From Pseudomonas sp. GM50 (GTDB lineage Bacteria; Pseudomonadota; Gammaproteobacteria; Pseudomonadales; Pseudomonadaceae): a DNA stretch of 64,000 bases. Shown here one piece after another: positions 42,555 to 53,459 of this stretch. The notes beneath the pieces were generated by a model. That model saw nothing but the letters and a program-made list of their open reading frames with translations, had not been told where the DNA came from and made no database searches. A program made the translations under genes and the position numbers. How positions within the stretch are numbered: the stretch's first letter is position 1; each line of letters opens with the position of its first letter. The stretch covers positions 62,001 through 126,000 of the forward strand of contig NZ_AKJK01000040.1 in assembly GCF_000282375.1 (NCBI RefSeq). The letters are read 5' to 3'.

Positions 42555-42647
42555 TCCCGCCCGTCGGATTCTTCGGATACCTCTACAGATCGGCTTCTCT
42601 ATCCCTGGAGAAGCCCTGCGCTGTTCAGCGCGCACCGTGTTTGTCAG

Positions 42648-43121
42648 TTAACCCAGTCGAATATTCAGACTTTGCGCATCCCCGATACGGGCGGCACTGA
42701 TTAGCTGTTGCCGCGACGATGTGCTTAGCGGGTTAAGCCAACTGACGACCGTATGGCTGCGGCCAAGTCGCAAGGCTTCGCAAGTCAACTGCTGAGCGCT
42801 CTGCGTGCCGCGCGGTTGCAGGAGCAGAATGCGTTCACGGTTCAGGCCGGCGTCCCGTAACCAGGCTTGTGTCAGGCTGGCGGGTGGGGCGATCAGTGTC
42901 AGCCAGCGTGCATCCTGATCCTGACTCAGTTCCCTGAGAATCGGTGCCAAAAGGTTCAGGCAGTTCCCGGCCGCGCCGCGCAGTGATAGCTCGCTGAAGA
43001 CTTCGGGCTCGGCGCTCCAGGGCGACTCGACCACGTCTTTCAGGATCGGCGCCAATGGCTGCGCCATGAACGCCTCGAACAACGGCAGTTGGGCTTGCTG
43101 TGAGGTATGTGGGAACTGCAT
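42648..43121 (-). CDS. sulA: SOS cell division inhibitor SulA
   Basis: A 157-residue inhibitor that binds FtsZ and halts division during DNA damage. The C-terminal RecA-like fold is recognisable in RWLTLIAPPASLTQAWLRDA, RILLLQPRG, CEALRLGRSHTVVSWLNPL and RQQLISAARIGDAQ. AGGAGGC lies 4-5 bases before the ATG. It starts 10 bp after lexA, so its SOS control comes from the LexA boxes upstream of lexA. Confidence 0.93.
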   Translation of the reverse strand: MQFPHTSQQAQLPLFEAFMAQPLAPILKDVVESPWSAEPEVFSELSLRGAAGNCLNLLAPILRELSQDQDARWLTLIAPPASLTQAWLRDAGLNRERILLLQPRGTQSAQQLTCEALRLGRSHTVVSWLNPLSTSSRQQLISAARIGDAQSLNIRLG

Positions 43122-43131
43122 AAAGCCTCCT

Positions 43132-43740
43132 TTAGCGGCGAATCACGCCGACACTCAAGCCTTCGATAACCAGTTCCTGATCTTTCAGGTTGACTTCGAT
43201 AGGGGCGAATTCAGGGTTTTCGGCAATCAACCAAACCTTGCTGCCGTCGCGCTTGAAGCGCTTGACGGTCACTTCGTCGCCGATCCGCGCCACCACGATC
43301 TGACCGTTACGGGCTTCACGGGTGGTGTGGACGGCCAGCAGGTCGCCGTCGAAAATGCCGACGTCCTTCATGCTCATGCCATGGACCCGCAGCAGATAGT
43401 CCGCGCGAGGATGGAAGAACGAAGGGTTGATGTTGCAGGATTCCTCGATGTGCTGCTGGGCGAGGATCGGCGCACCGGCAGCCACCCGGCCAATGATCGG
43501 CAAGCTGGACTCGTCGGCCTTGGCTTCGAAGCCAGGGATGCGGATGCCGCGGGAGGCGCCCGGGGTCATCTCGATCGCTCCCTTGCGGGCCAGCGCCTTG
43601 AGGTGTTCTTCCGCCGCATTGGGCGACTTGAACCCCAGTTCCTGAGCGATTTCCGCGCGGGTCGGCGGGTAGCCGTTGTCTTCGAGGCAACGTTTGATGA
43701 AGGCCAGAATCTCTGCTTGGCGTGGCGTCAGCTTTAGCAT
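43132..43740 (-). CDS. lexA: LexA repressor
   Basis: A 202-residue SOS repressor. The N-terminal winged helix ([20 protein letters not shown] ... [15 protein letters not shown]) binds DNA. The self-cleavage site is Ala88-Gly89 in GRVAAGAP, and the protease dyad is Ser123 (HGMSMKDVG) and Lys160 (VTVKRF). Length is standard. Two LexA boxes lie directly upstream, so it represses itself and the downstream sulA. Confidence 0.98.
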   Translation of the reverse strand: MLKLTPRQAEILAFIKRCLEDNGYPPTRAEIAQELGFKSPNAAEEHLKALARKGAIEMTPGASRGIRIPGFEAKADESSLPIIGRVAAGAPILAQQHIEESCNINPSFFHPRADYLLRVHGMSMKDVGIFDGDLLAVHTTREARNGQIVVARIGDEVTVKRFKRDGSKVWLIAENPEFAPIEVNLKDQELVIEGLSVGVIRR

Positions 43741-43750
43741 ATTGATCGCT

Positions 43751-43766
43751 CTGTCTTTTTATACAG
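43751..43766 (-). promoter_or_regulatory. LexA box 1 at the lexA promoter
   Basis: CTGT-CTTTTTAT-ACAG, an exact CTGT-N8-ACAG match, 11 bp upstream of the lexA ATG. Confidence 0.9.
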
Positions 43767-43769
43767 TGA

Positions 43770-43785
43770 CTGGGATTATATACAG
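43770..43785 (-). promoter_or_regulatory. LexA box 2 at the lexA promoter
   Basis: CTGG-GATTATAT-ACAG, one base from the CTGT-N8-ACAG consensus. It is 19 bp centre to centre from box 1, about two helical turns, which allows two LexA dimers on the same face. Confidence 0.8.
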
Positions 43786-43927
43786 TGAACCGGTCTTGGC
43801 AATGCCCCTTTTTTTGCCCGGCGCTGGACGGTCATTTCGCTCGCCGATTGAAGCGGCACTGTTGTATGGTTAAATACCTGACCGACCATTCCCAAAACGA
43901 ACCGCCAGACTTGACAAGGCCAGGGCT

Positions 43928-43941
43928 GAAACGTATGTTTC
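43928..43941 (+). promoter_or_regulatory. PsrA operator 1
   Basis: GAAAC-GTAT-GTTTC is a perfect palindrome matching the PsrA motif C/GAAAC-N2-4-GTTTG/C. It lies 29 bp upstream of the psrA ATG. Confidence 0.8.
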
Positions 43942-43954
43942 AAACAAGTGTTTG
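43941..43954 (+). promoter_or_regulatory. PsrA operator 2, sharing one base with operator 1
   Basis: CAAAC-AAGT-GTTTG, again a match to the PsrA motif, directly following operator 1 with C43941 common to both. It ends 15 bp before the psrA ATG, next to the ribosome-binding site. Confidence 0.8.
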
Positions 43955-43969
43955 TCAGGCGGAGTAGCC

Positions 43970-44677
43970 ATGGCCCAGTCGGAAACCGTTGAACGCATTC
44001 TCGATGCTGCCGAGCAGTTGTTCGCGGAAAAAGGTTTTGCTGAAACCTCATTGCGTCTGATCACCAGCAAGGCCGGTGTCAATCTGGCGGCGGTGAATTA
44101 TCACTTCGGGTCGAAGAAGGCGCTGATTCAGGCGGTCTTCTCGCGTTTTCTCGGACCATTCTGTCTCAGTCTTGATAAAGAGCTGGAGCGCCGCCAGGCC
44201 AAGCCCGAGAACAAGCCGACCCTTGAAGAGCTGCTGGAAATTCTTGTCGAGCAAGCCTTGGTGGTGCAACCACGCAGCGGCAATGACCTGTCCATTTTCA
44301 TGCGTTTGCTGGGGCTGGCGTTCAGTCAGAGCCAAGGGCACTTGCGTCGTTATCTGGAAGATATGTACGGCAAGGTGTTCCGCCGCTACATGATGCTGGT
44401 CAACGAGGCCGCGCCGCGCATTCCCCCGATCGAACTGTTCTGGCGTGTGCACTTCATGCTGGGTGCCGCGGCGTTCAGCATGTCGGGGATCAAGGCCTTG
44501 CGTGCGATTGCCGAGACCGACTTCGGCGTCAACACCTCCATCGAACAAGTGATGCGTCTGATGGTGCCGTTCCTGGCCGCAGGCATGCGGGCCGAAACCG
44601 GCGTCACCGACACTGCCATGGCCACCGCGCAGTTGCGTCCACGCAGCAAATCGGCTCCGGTCGCCGCCAAGGTTTAA
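43970..44677 (+). CDS. psrA: TetR family regulator PsrA
   Basis: A 235-residue TetR-type regulator of fatty acid oxidation and, in several pseudomonads, of rpoS; it binds long-chain fatty acids. The N-terminal helix-turn-helix reads ETVERILDAAEQLFAEKGFA, then ITSKAGVNLAAVNYHFGSKK. The ligand-binding C-terminal domain is all helical. GGCGGAG lies just upstream of the ATG at 43970. Two operators in its own promoter indicate autorepression, and fadBA about 9 kb away is a known target of the family. It diverges from lexA-sulA. Confidence 0.93.
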   Translation: MAQSETVERILDAAEQLFAEKGFAETSLRLITSKAGVNLAAVNYHFGSKKALIQAVFSRFLGPFCLSLDKELERRQAKPENKPTLEELLEILVEQALVVQPRSGNDLSIFMRLLGLAFSQSQGHLRRYLEDMYGKVFRRYMMLVNEAAPRIPPIELFWRVHFMLGAAAFSMSGIKALRAIAETDFGVNTSIEQVMRLMVPFLAAGMRAETGVTDTAMATAQLRPRSKSAPVAAKV

Positions 44678-44725
44678 CCGCACACGGGTGGGCGCGGCAG
44701 CTGACATCCGCTAAGCTAGCCGCCC

Positions 44726-44835
44726 ATGCCGACTCTCGTTCTGAACCCGCTCCTCATTGAAATCGCCGACCCGCCGGGCACAGCCCATGGCGGCGAATTC
44801 GTGCGAGTCGGGTTTATCGTAATCAAGGAATCTCT

Positions 44836-44839
<4 letters not shown>
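44726..44839 (+). CDS. Possible 37-codon leader frame overlapping nagZ
   Basis: An ATG at 44726 (MPTLVLNPLLIEIADPPG...) opens a 37-residue frame whose TGA overlaps the nagZ ATG as ATGA, the arrangement of translationally coupled genes. No clear ribosome-binding site precedes it. It could be a leader peptide coupled to nagZ, or chance. Confidence 0.25.
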
Positions 44840-46595
<1,756 letters not shown>

Positions 46596-46620
46596 TCGAT
46601 CGTTAAACCGAACCGACCCC

Positions 46621-46709
46621 TTCGCGGGCAAGCCTCGCTCCTACGGATTTTGGTCGTTCGCCGACAATGCGAACGACTCAAGTCTGTAGGAGCGAGGCTT
46701 GCCCGCGAA
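46621..46709. repeat. REP doublet, family C
   Basis: Arms with TTCGCGGGCAAGCCTCGCTC (46621-46644 in full) and the inverse (46686-46709), between the converging phosphorylase and helicase genes. Confidence 0.88.
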
Positions 46710-46728
46710 GGCGACCTACCTATCGCCG

Positions 46729-49419
46729 CTACCTATCAATTTTTTCCGGCAACGGCGCAAACAGCGCCTCGATATCATCGCTCTGCAACTTCCAGTCCCC
46801 GGTCTTGCGCCCATCCAGCACGCCTGCGGCCAGGTCGGATTTTTCCTTCTGCAGATGCTGAATCTTCTCTTCCACCGTGCCCCTGGCAATCATCTTGTAG
46901 ACGAATACCGGCTTCTCCTGACCAATGCGATAGGCACGATCCGTCGCCTGGTTTTCTGTCGCCGGGTTCCACCAGGGGTCATAGTGAATCACCGTATCCG
47001 CTTCGGTCAGGTTCAGTCCTACGCCGCCAGCCTTCAGGCTGATCAGAAAGATCTGACGCTTGCCGCTCTGGAATTCCTTCACCGGCGTGCGTCGGTCGCG
47101 GGTTTGTCCGGTCAGGATCGCATACGCCACGCCGCGTTTTTTCAGCTCGTCCTCGATCAACGACAACATTGAGGTGAACTGCGAAAACAGCAGAATCCGC
47201 CGACCTTCTTCGAACAACTCCTCCAGCATTTCCATCAGGCTATCGAGCTTGCCGGAGGTGCTGCCGCGCGCGGGCAGGGCAGCATCGTTGACCAGGCGTA
47301 AATCACAGCACACCTGACGCAGCTTCAGCAGGGCTTCAAGAATGATGATCTGGCTACGCGCCACGCCCTTGCGGGTGATTTCGTCGCGGACTTTCTTGTC
47401 CATGGCCAGGCGCATGGTTTCGTATACGTCGCGCTGGGCTTCGTTGAGTTCGACCCAATGGATGATCTCGGTTTTCGGCGGCAGTTCGGTGGCCACCTGT
47501 TCCTTGGTCCTGCGCAGCAGGAACGGTTTTATCCGACCGTTGAGGTGCTGGAGTCTTACTTCGCTGGCACGCTTTTCTATTGGTACGCGGTAATCGCGGT
47601 TGAAGCTTTTCACGTCACCGAGCCAGCCGGGCAGCAGGAAGTGGAACAGTGACCACAACTCGCCCAGATGGTTTTCCAGCGGGGTGCCGCTCAGGCACAG
47701 ACGCTGGCGAGCATTCAGCTCACGGGCTGCATGGGCGGCCTTGCTGTTGGGATTCTTGATGTACTGGGCTTCATCCAGCACCAATACATGAAACGGTTGC
47801 GCGGCCAGGCGCTCGACATCCTTGGGCAGCAGCGCATAGGTGGTCAGAATCAGGTCGTAATCGGCCAGGTGCTCGAAATGCTTTTTGCGACTGGCACCGT
47901 ACAGCGCCAGCACTTTGAGCTGTGGGGTGAAGTGCGCGGCTTCGTCGAGCCAGTTGGGGATCAGGCTGGTGGGCATGACCACCATGCACGGCCGATCGAG
48001 GCGCCCGGCGTTCTTCTCGCTGAGAATGTGTGCCAGGGTCTGTAGGGTTTTGCCCAGACCCATGTCATCCGCGAGAATCCCGCCGACTTCCAGTTGCCGC
48101 AACGACTGCATCCAGCTCAGGCCTTCCAGCTGATACGGGCGCAAGGTGGCATTCAAGCCTTCGGGTGCCACCGCGGTATGTTCCTTGATGTCGCGCAGGC
48201 GTTGGGCAAAGGTGCGGATCTGCTCGCCACCTTCCCAGAGCAACGGCAGGCCTTCCAGCGGATTCAGTCGCGTGGCGTCGGCCTTGCTCAGGCGCAGCGT
48301 GGTTTCGCCGGGTTCTTGCAGATAAAACTCGCCGAGGGTGGCCAGCACCGGTTTCAAGCGGCCGAAGGGCAGGGCGACCTGCAACGGGCCTTGGTCGGTG
48401 CTGCGGCGCTGCGGGATATTCACCAGAATCAATTCGTCATCGCGACGTCGGGCGAGCCGTTCCGGGTTGAGGATCTCGGTGTGGGAGCGCATCAGGTTCA
48501 ACAGGATCGGCAACAGGCTCAGCCGTTCGCCGTTGACGATGATCCCCAATTCCAGGTCGAACCAGTCGCGCTCAGGTGCCTGCTCGACAGTGGCGTACCA
48601 GTCGTCCACAGCAGTCAGGTCGAAGCCGAAATCCTCGTCGATCTGCAACTCCCAGCCCTGGGTGCGCAGCTTCGGCAGCTCGTTGAGGGTGAAGGTCAGC
48701 CAGGCGCTGTCGTTGACCATCTCATAGAGTTCGCCGGCACTTTCGGGCAAGGCCTTGCTTTGTCGGGTGGCGATCTTGAAACCGAGGATTCGCAGCTGTT
48801 CCCTGTAGGCCTGTTCGACTTCCGGGTGACGTTTTATCCGCAACGTCTGCGTCTCCTGGCGGATCAGGATGTCAGTGTTTTTCTGTCCGCTGACGTATTC
48901 ATCCAGATAGCTGAAGGACAGCGCCGCGCGATGCTGGATGTACCGCTGCATCTTGCCGTTGCGCGGTTCGAAGGCGCTGAACTCGATGCTCGCCAGCCAC
49001 AGGCGCGGCACCGGTTGCACGTTGTCCACCAGGATTTGCGGCGGCGCTTTCGGGCTACGGTTTTCCAGTACGGCCTGAAGTTTTTCCAGCAGTTCAGCGT
49101 CTTTGGCGGCCGCCGGATAAGCGAGGGTTTCCTGCACTTGCAGCAACACCGCCGCGCAATGTTTGCAGTTGCTATGAACCGGGCAGGTGCACGTGGCGTC
49201 GATCATCAGCAAGGTGCCTTTGGCCGACTCGCGCAGGCGAATGGTCTGACGGTAAACGTTACCGCCAGAGCCTTCGCAACTGGCGGTGATGGTGGCGTCG
49301 CCGACTTCGACGATCCTGACGCGGTTCTCCAGCGCGTAGCGACGGCCACGCTCCAGGCTCTGTTCCTTGAATCGGCTGACCCAGGATGTTGCCAGGGGTT
49401 TGCTCAGGGTCGGGGGCAC
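46729..49419 (-). CDS. SNF2-family DEAD/DEAH helicase with SWIM zinc finger
   Basis: An 896-residue ATPase. A SWIM-type zinc finger lies near residues 80-95 (CTCPVHSNCKHCAAVLL). The SNF2 motor starts around 420: motif I DDMGLGKTLQTLAHIL, motif II DEAQYIKN, motif III LSGTPLENHLGELWSLFHFL, then the second lobe LLFSQFTSML and motifs V-VI YDPWWNPATENQATDRAYRIGQ. Such proteins translocate on double-stranded DNA and remodel DNA-protein complexes; the specific role is unknown. It is the last gene of the mfd-csiV-helicase run (5-bp gap to csiV). Confidence 0.92.
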   Translation of the reverse strand: MPPTLSKPLATSWVSRFKEQSLERGRRYALENRVRIVEVGDATITASCEGSGGNVYRQTIRLRESAKGTLLMIDATCTCPVHSNCKHCAAVLLQVQETLAYPAAAKDAELLEKLQAVLENRSPKAPPQILVDNVQPVPRLWLASIEFSAFEPRNGKMQRYIQHRAALSFSYLDEYVSGQKNTDILIRQETQTLRIKRHPEVEQAYREQLRILGFKIATRQSKALPESAGELYEMVNDSAWLTFTLNELPKLRTQGWELQIDEDFGFDLTAVDDWYATVEQAPERDWFDLELGIIVNGERLSLLPILLNLMRSHTEILNPERLARRRDDELILVNIPQRRSTDQGPLQVALPFGRLKPVLATLGEFYLQEPGETTLRLSKADATRLNPLEGLPLLWEGGEQIRTFAQRLRDIKEHTAVAPEGLNATLRPYQLEGLSWMQSLRQLEVGGILADDMGLGKTLQTLAHILSEKNAGRLDRPCMVVMPTSLIPNWLDEAAHFTPQLKVLALYGASRKKHFEHLADYDLILTTYALLPKDVERLAAQPFHVLVLDEAQYIKNPNSKAAHAARELNARQRLCLSGTPLENHLGELWSLFHFLLPGWLGDVKSFNRDYRVPIEKRASEVRLQHLNGRIKPFLLRRTKEQVATELPPKTEIIHWVELNEAQRDVYETMRLAMDKKVRDEITRKGVARSQIIILEALLKLRQVCCDLRLVNDAALPARGSTSGKLDSLMEMLEELFEEGRRILLFSQFTSMLSLIEDELKKRGVAYAILTGQTRDRRTPVKEFQSGKRQIFLISLKAGGVGLNLTEADTVIHYDPWWNPATENQATDRAYRIGQEKPVFVYKMIARGTVEEKIQHLQKEKSDLAAGVLDGRKTGDWKLQSDDIEALFAPLPEKIDR

Positions 49420-49424
49420 GTCAA

Positions 49425-50000
49425 TTAGTCCGGAACGACTTCTGGAGCTTCCCGTGGTGCGGGCGCTGTCAGGGAGGTGATCTTGATCAGCAGGCCGAGG
49501 TGGCCGTTGTCGAGGAAGTTCAACTGGCCATTTTTGGTGTGGCTGTCCTGCTTCAGGCGTTCGCTGGCGGTGACCAGGCCGTTGGCGTCAATCTGATTAA
49601 CCCAGAAGTCGGCGTCGACGTCGGTGAAGCGCCCCAGTTTCAGACTCAGAGTGCCTTCGATCGGGAACTGGCCAAACTGTTCCTTGCCCTCGCTGATCGC
49701 CACTTTGCTGGCTTCTTCGCCGAGGTTCTGTTGCCAGGCCTTGTGCAGCAACACCGTGTATTCGTTGCTGGCGGTGAGTTTTTCCACTTCGGGATTAAGG
49801 CTTGGCGTGCGAAAGCTGTCGGGGTTGATGCGCTGGGCGCCGGCATCCCAGTCTTCCGGCGCGGCGCGACTGACGATGGCGGGCACGGCGTTTTGCCGCA
49901 CCAGAATCATTTCAACCTGATACAGATCATCAGCAAACGCCGTCGAGGCGAACGGCGAAAACAACGACATCAACAAGGTCAGTGAGCGAAACAGGCGCAT
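49425..50000 (-). CDS. csiV: CsiV family protein (periplasmic, peptidoglycan-related)
   Basis: A 191-residue exported protein. The signal peptide MRLFRSLTLLMSLFSPFASTAFA is followed by DDLYQVEMILVRQNAVP, a characteristic CsiV start, then a repeated beta pattern including SLKLGRFTDVDADFWVN. CsiV of Vibrio cholerae binds peptidoglycan and works with LpoA/PBP1A; whether that applies here is inferred. It lies 9 bp after mfd, so the two are co-transcribed. Confidence 0.85.
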   Translation of the reverse strand: MRLFRSLTLLMSLFSPFASTAFADDLYQVEMILVRQNAVPAIVSRAAPEDWDAGAQRINPDSFRTPSLNPEVEKLTASNEYTVLLHKAWQQNLGEEASKVAISEGKEQFGQFPIEGTLSLKLGRFTDVDADFWVNQIDANGLVTASERLKQDSHTKNGQLNFLDNGHLGLLIKITSLTAPAPREAPEVVPD

Positions 50001-50009
50001 GCGGCGTCC

Positions 50010-53000
50010 TTAAGCAGTGGTCGGAATGAGGCGCTCGAACAGCGCCTCTACAGTATTAAAACGCTCTTGCGGGCTTTCCATCGGCACCTGGAATTTGAAC
50101 ATCGTGGCGCCTTCGAATTTGTAGCGTTTGGGCTGGCTCTGGATCAGTTTGATCAGTGTCAGCGGGTCGACCGGTGTCTGTGCCGCGAACTCGATACGAC
50201 CGCCTTGCGGGCCGCCGTCGACTTTCTTGATGCCCAGTTGTTCGGCCTGCAATTTCAACGCCGTGATCCGCACCAGGTTCTTGGTCGGCTCCGGCAGCAG
50301 ACCGAAACGGTCGATCATCTCCACTTGCAGGTCCTTGAGGCCTTCCTCATCGGTGGCCGAGGCAATGCGTTTGTAGAGTATCAGTCGAGCATGCACGTCC
50401 GGCAGGTAGTCCTCTGGAATCAACGCCGGCACACGCAGATTGACTTCGGGGCCGCCACCCAGTGGCTGATCGAGGTTCGGCTGTTCGCCCTTGCGGATCG
50501 ACTTCACCGCACGCTCGAGCATTTCCATGTACAGCGTGAAACCGACGGCCTGGATCTGCCCGCTCTGACCGTCGCCCAGTAGTTCGCCGGCACCACGGAT
50601 TTCCAGGTCGTTGGTGGCGAGTACGAAGCCCGCGCCGAGGTCCTGGGTATTGGCAATCGCTTCGAGGCGCTTTTCCGCGTCGGGAGTGATTTGCTGGCGC
50701 GGCGGTGTCAGCAGGTAAGCATACGCCTGGTGGTGGCTGCGACCGACGCGGCCGCGCAATTGGTGCAGCTGAGCCAGACCGAACTTGTCGGCACGCTCGA
50801 TGATGATGGTGTTGGCGCTCGGCACGTCGATGCCGGTCTCGATGATGGTCGAGGCGATCAGTACGTTGAAGCGCTTGTGGTAGAAGTCGCTCATCACTTG
50901 TTCGAGATCGCGTTCACGCATCTGCCCGTGGCCGATGCCGATCCGTGCTTCCGGCACCAGTTCGGCGAGGTCGGCGGCGCATTTCTCGATGGTCTTCACG
51001 TCGTTGTGCAGGTAGTAGACCTGACCGCCACGCAGTAACTCACGCAGCAGGGCTTCTTTGACCGTGCTCTTGTTCTGCTCCATGACGAACGTGCGCACCG
51101 ACAGGCGACGGGCCGGTGGCGTGGCGATGATCGACAGATCACGCATGCCCGACACCGCCATGTTCAGCGTGCGCGGAATCGGCGTAGCGGTCAGCGTCAG
51201 GATGTCGACTTCACTGCGCAGTGCTTTGAGCTGTTCTTTCTGACGGACACCGAAACGGTGCTCTTCATCGATGATCACCAGCCCGAGGTTCTTGATCTTC
51301 ACGTCGTCTTGCAGCAGCTTGTGTGTGCCGATGACGATGTCGATCTTGCCTTCGGCCAGGTCCGCGACCGCAGCGTTCACTTCTTTGGTCGACTTGAAGC
51401 GGCTCATCACTTCCACGCTCACCGGCCAGTCGGCGAAGCGGTCGCGGAAGCTGTTGTAGTGTTGCTGGGCGAGCAGGGTGGTCGGCACCAGAATCGCCAC
51501 CTGACGACCGCCATGCACCGCAATGAACGCCGCACGCATCGCCACTTCGGTCTTGCCGAAACCGACGTCGCCGCAGACCAGTCGATCCATCGGTTTCGGC
51601 GCGAGCATGTCGGCGCGCACCGCTTCGATGGTGGTTTGCTGGTCCGGGGTTTCTTCGAACGGGAAACCGGCGCTGAAGGTCGCGTAATCGGCTTTCGGGT
51701 CGGCGAAGGCATAACCCTCGCGAGCGGCGCGGCGGGCATAGATGTCGAGCAACTCGGCGGCCACGTCGCGCACCTGTTCGGCGGCTTTGCGTTTGGCTTT
51801 CTGCCAGGTCTCGGAACCGAGGCGGTGCAGCGGCGCCAGGGCATCGTCGCTGCCGGTGTAGCGGGCGATCAAATGCAGGTTGGCTACCGGAACGTACAGC
51901 TTGGCGTTCTCGGCATATTCAAGGGTCAGGAATTCGGCGGCTTGATTGTCGATTTCCAGGATCGTCAGCCCCAGATAGCGGCCGACACCATGATCGATGT
52001 GCACCACCGGCGCGTTTTCGCGCAGCTCGGTGAGGTTCTTGATCACCGCATCGTTATTGGCGTCGGCGCGTTTCTCGCGGCGACGGCGCTGCATCACGCG
52101 CTGCCCGAACAACGGGCTTTCAGCGACCAGGGCCAGGGCTGGGTCGTCCAGCAACAGACCTTCGTCGAGCGGTGCGATGGTGATCGCCAAGCGCTCCTTG
52201 CTCGCAACAAAGTCTGGCCAGCTGTCGACGGTTTTCGGCCGCAGCTTCAGGCGTTCCAGCAATTCCAGCAGCACTTCACGACGGCCCGCGGACTCGGCGG
52301 TAAACAGCACGCGGCCAGGGAATTCGTCGAGGAAACCGGCCAGCGCCGCCAACGGCTGAGTGGCCTTGGCTTCGATGGCCAGGTTCGGCAGCGACTGGGC
52401 CGGGAAGCGCTCGCGACCGACACCGGTTTCCACGTCCTGTTGACTGGCAACCACGCGGGGCCAGCTCTTGAGGCGGGCAAAGCAGTCTTCCACGGGCAAG
52501 AACAGCTCGGCCGGTGGCAATAAAGGACGGGATGGGTCGACGCGGCGCTCTTCGTAACGATTGCGCACGTCGTTCCAGAAATTTTCCGCCGCCTGTTCGA
52601 TGCCCGGCAAAGAGAACACTTGCGTGTCCTGGGGCAGGTAATCGAACAGGGTGGAGGTTTCATCGAAGAACAGTGGCAAGTAGTACTCGATACCGGCCGG
52701 TGTAATCCCGCTGCTCAAATCCTGAAAGATCGGGCAGCGACGGAAATCGACATCGAAACGCTCGCGAAAGCGCGCCTTGAAGCGGGTGACTGCGTCCTTT
52801 TGCAGCGGGAATTCCCGTGCCGGCAGCAGGCGAACAGTGTCCACCTTGTCGATGGAACGCTGGTTTTCCGGATCGAAGGTACGCAGGGTTTCGATTTCGT
52901 CGTCGAACAGATCGATGCGGAAGGGCAGTTTGCTGCCCATCGGGAACAGATCGATCAGCGAGCCGCGCACGGTGAATTCGCCGTGCTCATAGACTGTATC

Positions 53001-53459
53001 GACGTAACGATAGCCGCTGGCCTCAAGTCGGGTGCGCATTTGCTCGACGTCGAGCTTCTGGCCGACATCCAGCACCAGGCTGCTGCCGAGCAGGAATTTG
53101 GTCGGCGCCAGGCGGTGCAGGGCCGTGGTGATCGGCACGACCAACACACCATGACTCAGTTCTGGCAACCGATACAGGCTGGAGATGCGCTGAGAGATGA
53201 TGTCCTGATGTGGCGAGAACAGGTCGTAGGGCAGGGTTTCCCAGTCAGGGAAATGCAGGACAGGCAAATCCGGGGCGAAGAAACTCAGCTCCTGTTCCAG
53301 CCGTTCGGCACTCTGGCTGTCGGCGGTCAGTAGCAGGGTAAAGCGCTTGGCAGCGCTGGCGGCCTCGGCGATGGCCAGGCTCAGGGCGGCACCGGGCAGG
53401 TTGCCCCAGTGCTGTTTACCTGCCGCGGCAGGGAGAAGCGGTAGACGCAGAACGGGCAC
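50010..53459 (-). CDS. mfd: Transcription-repair coupling factor Mfd
   Basis: An 1149-residue ATPase that removes stalled RNA polymerase and recruits UvrA. Visible parts: the UvrB-like N-terminal region (ADSQSAERLEQELSFFAPDL), the RNA polymerase-interaction domain (about 480-560, APVVHIDHGVGRYLGL), the RecG-like motor (Walker A CGDVGFGKTEVAMRAAF, DEEH box VIIDEEHRFGVRQKEQ, ETGIDVPSANTIII, GRVGRSHHQAYAYLL) and the C-terminal TRCF domain. The start is GTG at 53459, with GGAG 11 bases upstream. It heads the mfd-csiV-helicase operon. Confidence 0.97.
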   Translation of the reverse strand: MPVLRLPLLPAAAGKQHWGNLPGAALSLAIAEAASAAKRFTLLLTADSQSAERLEQELSFFAPDLPVLHFPDWETLPYDLFSPHQDIISQRISSLYRLPELSHGVLVVPITTALHRLAPTKFLLGSSLVLDVGQKLDVEQMRTRLEASGYRYVDTVYEHGEFTVRGSLIDLFPMGSKLPFRIDLFDDEIETLRTFDPENQRSIDKVDTVRLLPAREFPLQKDAVTRFKARFRERFDVDFRRCPIFQDLSSGITPAGIEYYLPLFFDETSTLFDYLPQDTQVFSLPGIEQAAENFWNDVRNRYEERRVDPSRPLLPPAELFLPVEDCFARLKSWPRVVASQQDVETGVGRERFPAQSLPNLAIEAKATQPLAALAGFLDEFPGRVLFTAESAGRREVLLELLERLKLRPKTVDSWPDFVASKERLAITIAPLDEGLLLDDPALALVAESPLFGQRVMQRRRREKRADANNDAVIKNLTELRENAPVVHIDHGVGRYLGLTILEIDNQAAEFLTLEYAENAKLYVPVANLHLIARYTGSDDALAPLHRLGSETWQKAKRKAAEQVRDVAAELLDIYARRAAREGYAFADPKADYATFSAGFPFEETPDQQTTIEAVRADMLAPKPMDRLVCGDVGFGKTEVAMRAAFIAVHGGRQVAILVPTTLLAQQHYNSFRDRFADWPVSVEVMSRFKSTKEVNAAVADLAEGKIDIVIGTHKLLQDDVKIKNLGLVIIDEEHRFGVRQKEQLKALRSEVDILTLTATPIPRTLNMAVSGMRDLSIIATPPARRLSVRTFVMEQNKSTVKEALLRELLRGGQVYYLHNDVKTIEKCAADLAELVPEARIGIGHGQMRERDLEQVMSDFYHKRFNVLIASTIIETGIDVPSANTIIIERADKFGLAQLHQLRGRVGRSHHQAYAYLLTPPRQQITPDAEKRLEAIANTQDLGAGFVLATNDLEIRGAGELLGDGQSGQIQAVGFTLYMEMLERAVKSIRKGEQPNLDQPLGGGPEVNLRVPALIPEDYLPDVHARLILYKRIASATDEEGLKDLQVEMIDRFGLLPEPTKNLVRITALKLQAEQLGIKKVDGGPQGGRIEFAAQTPVDPLTLIKLIQSQPKRYKFEGATMFKFQVPMESPQERFNTVEALFERLIPTTA

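Noticed and set aside
42592..42615. Hairpin GGCTTCTC / GAGAAGCC downstream of the 77-residue protein gene
   Set aside because: No T-run on either side, so a terminator call is not supported.
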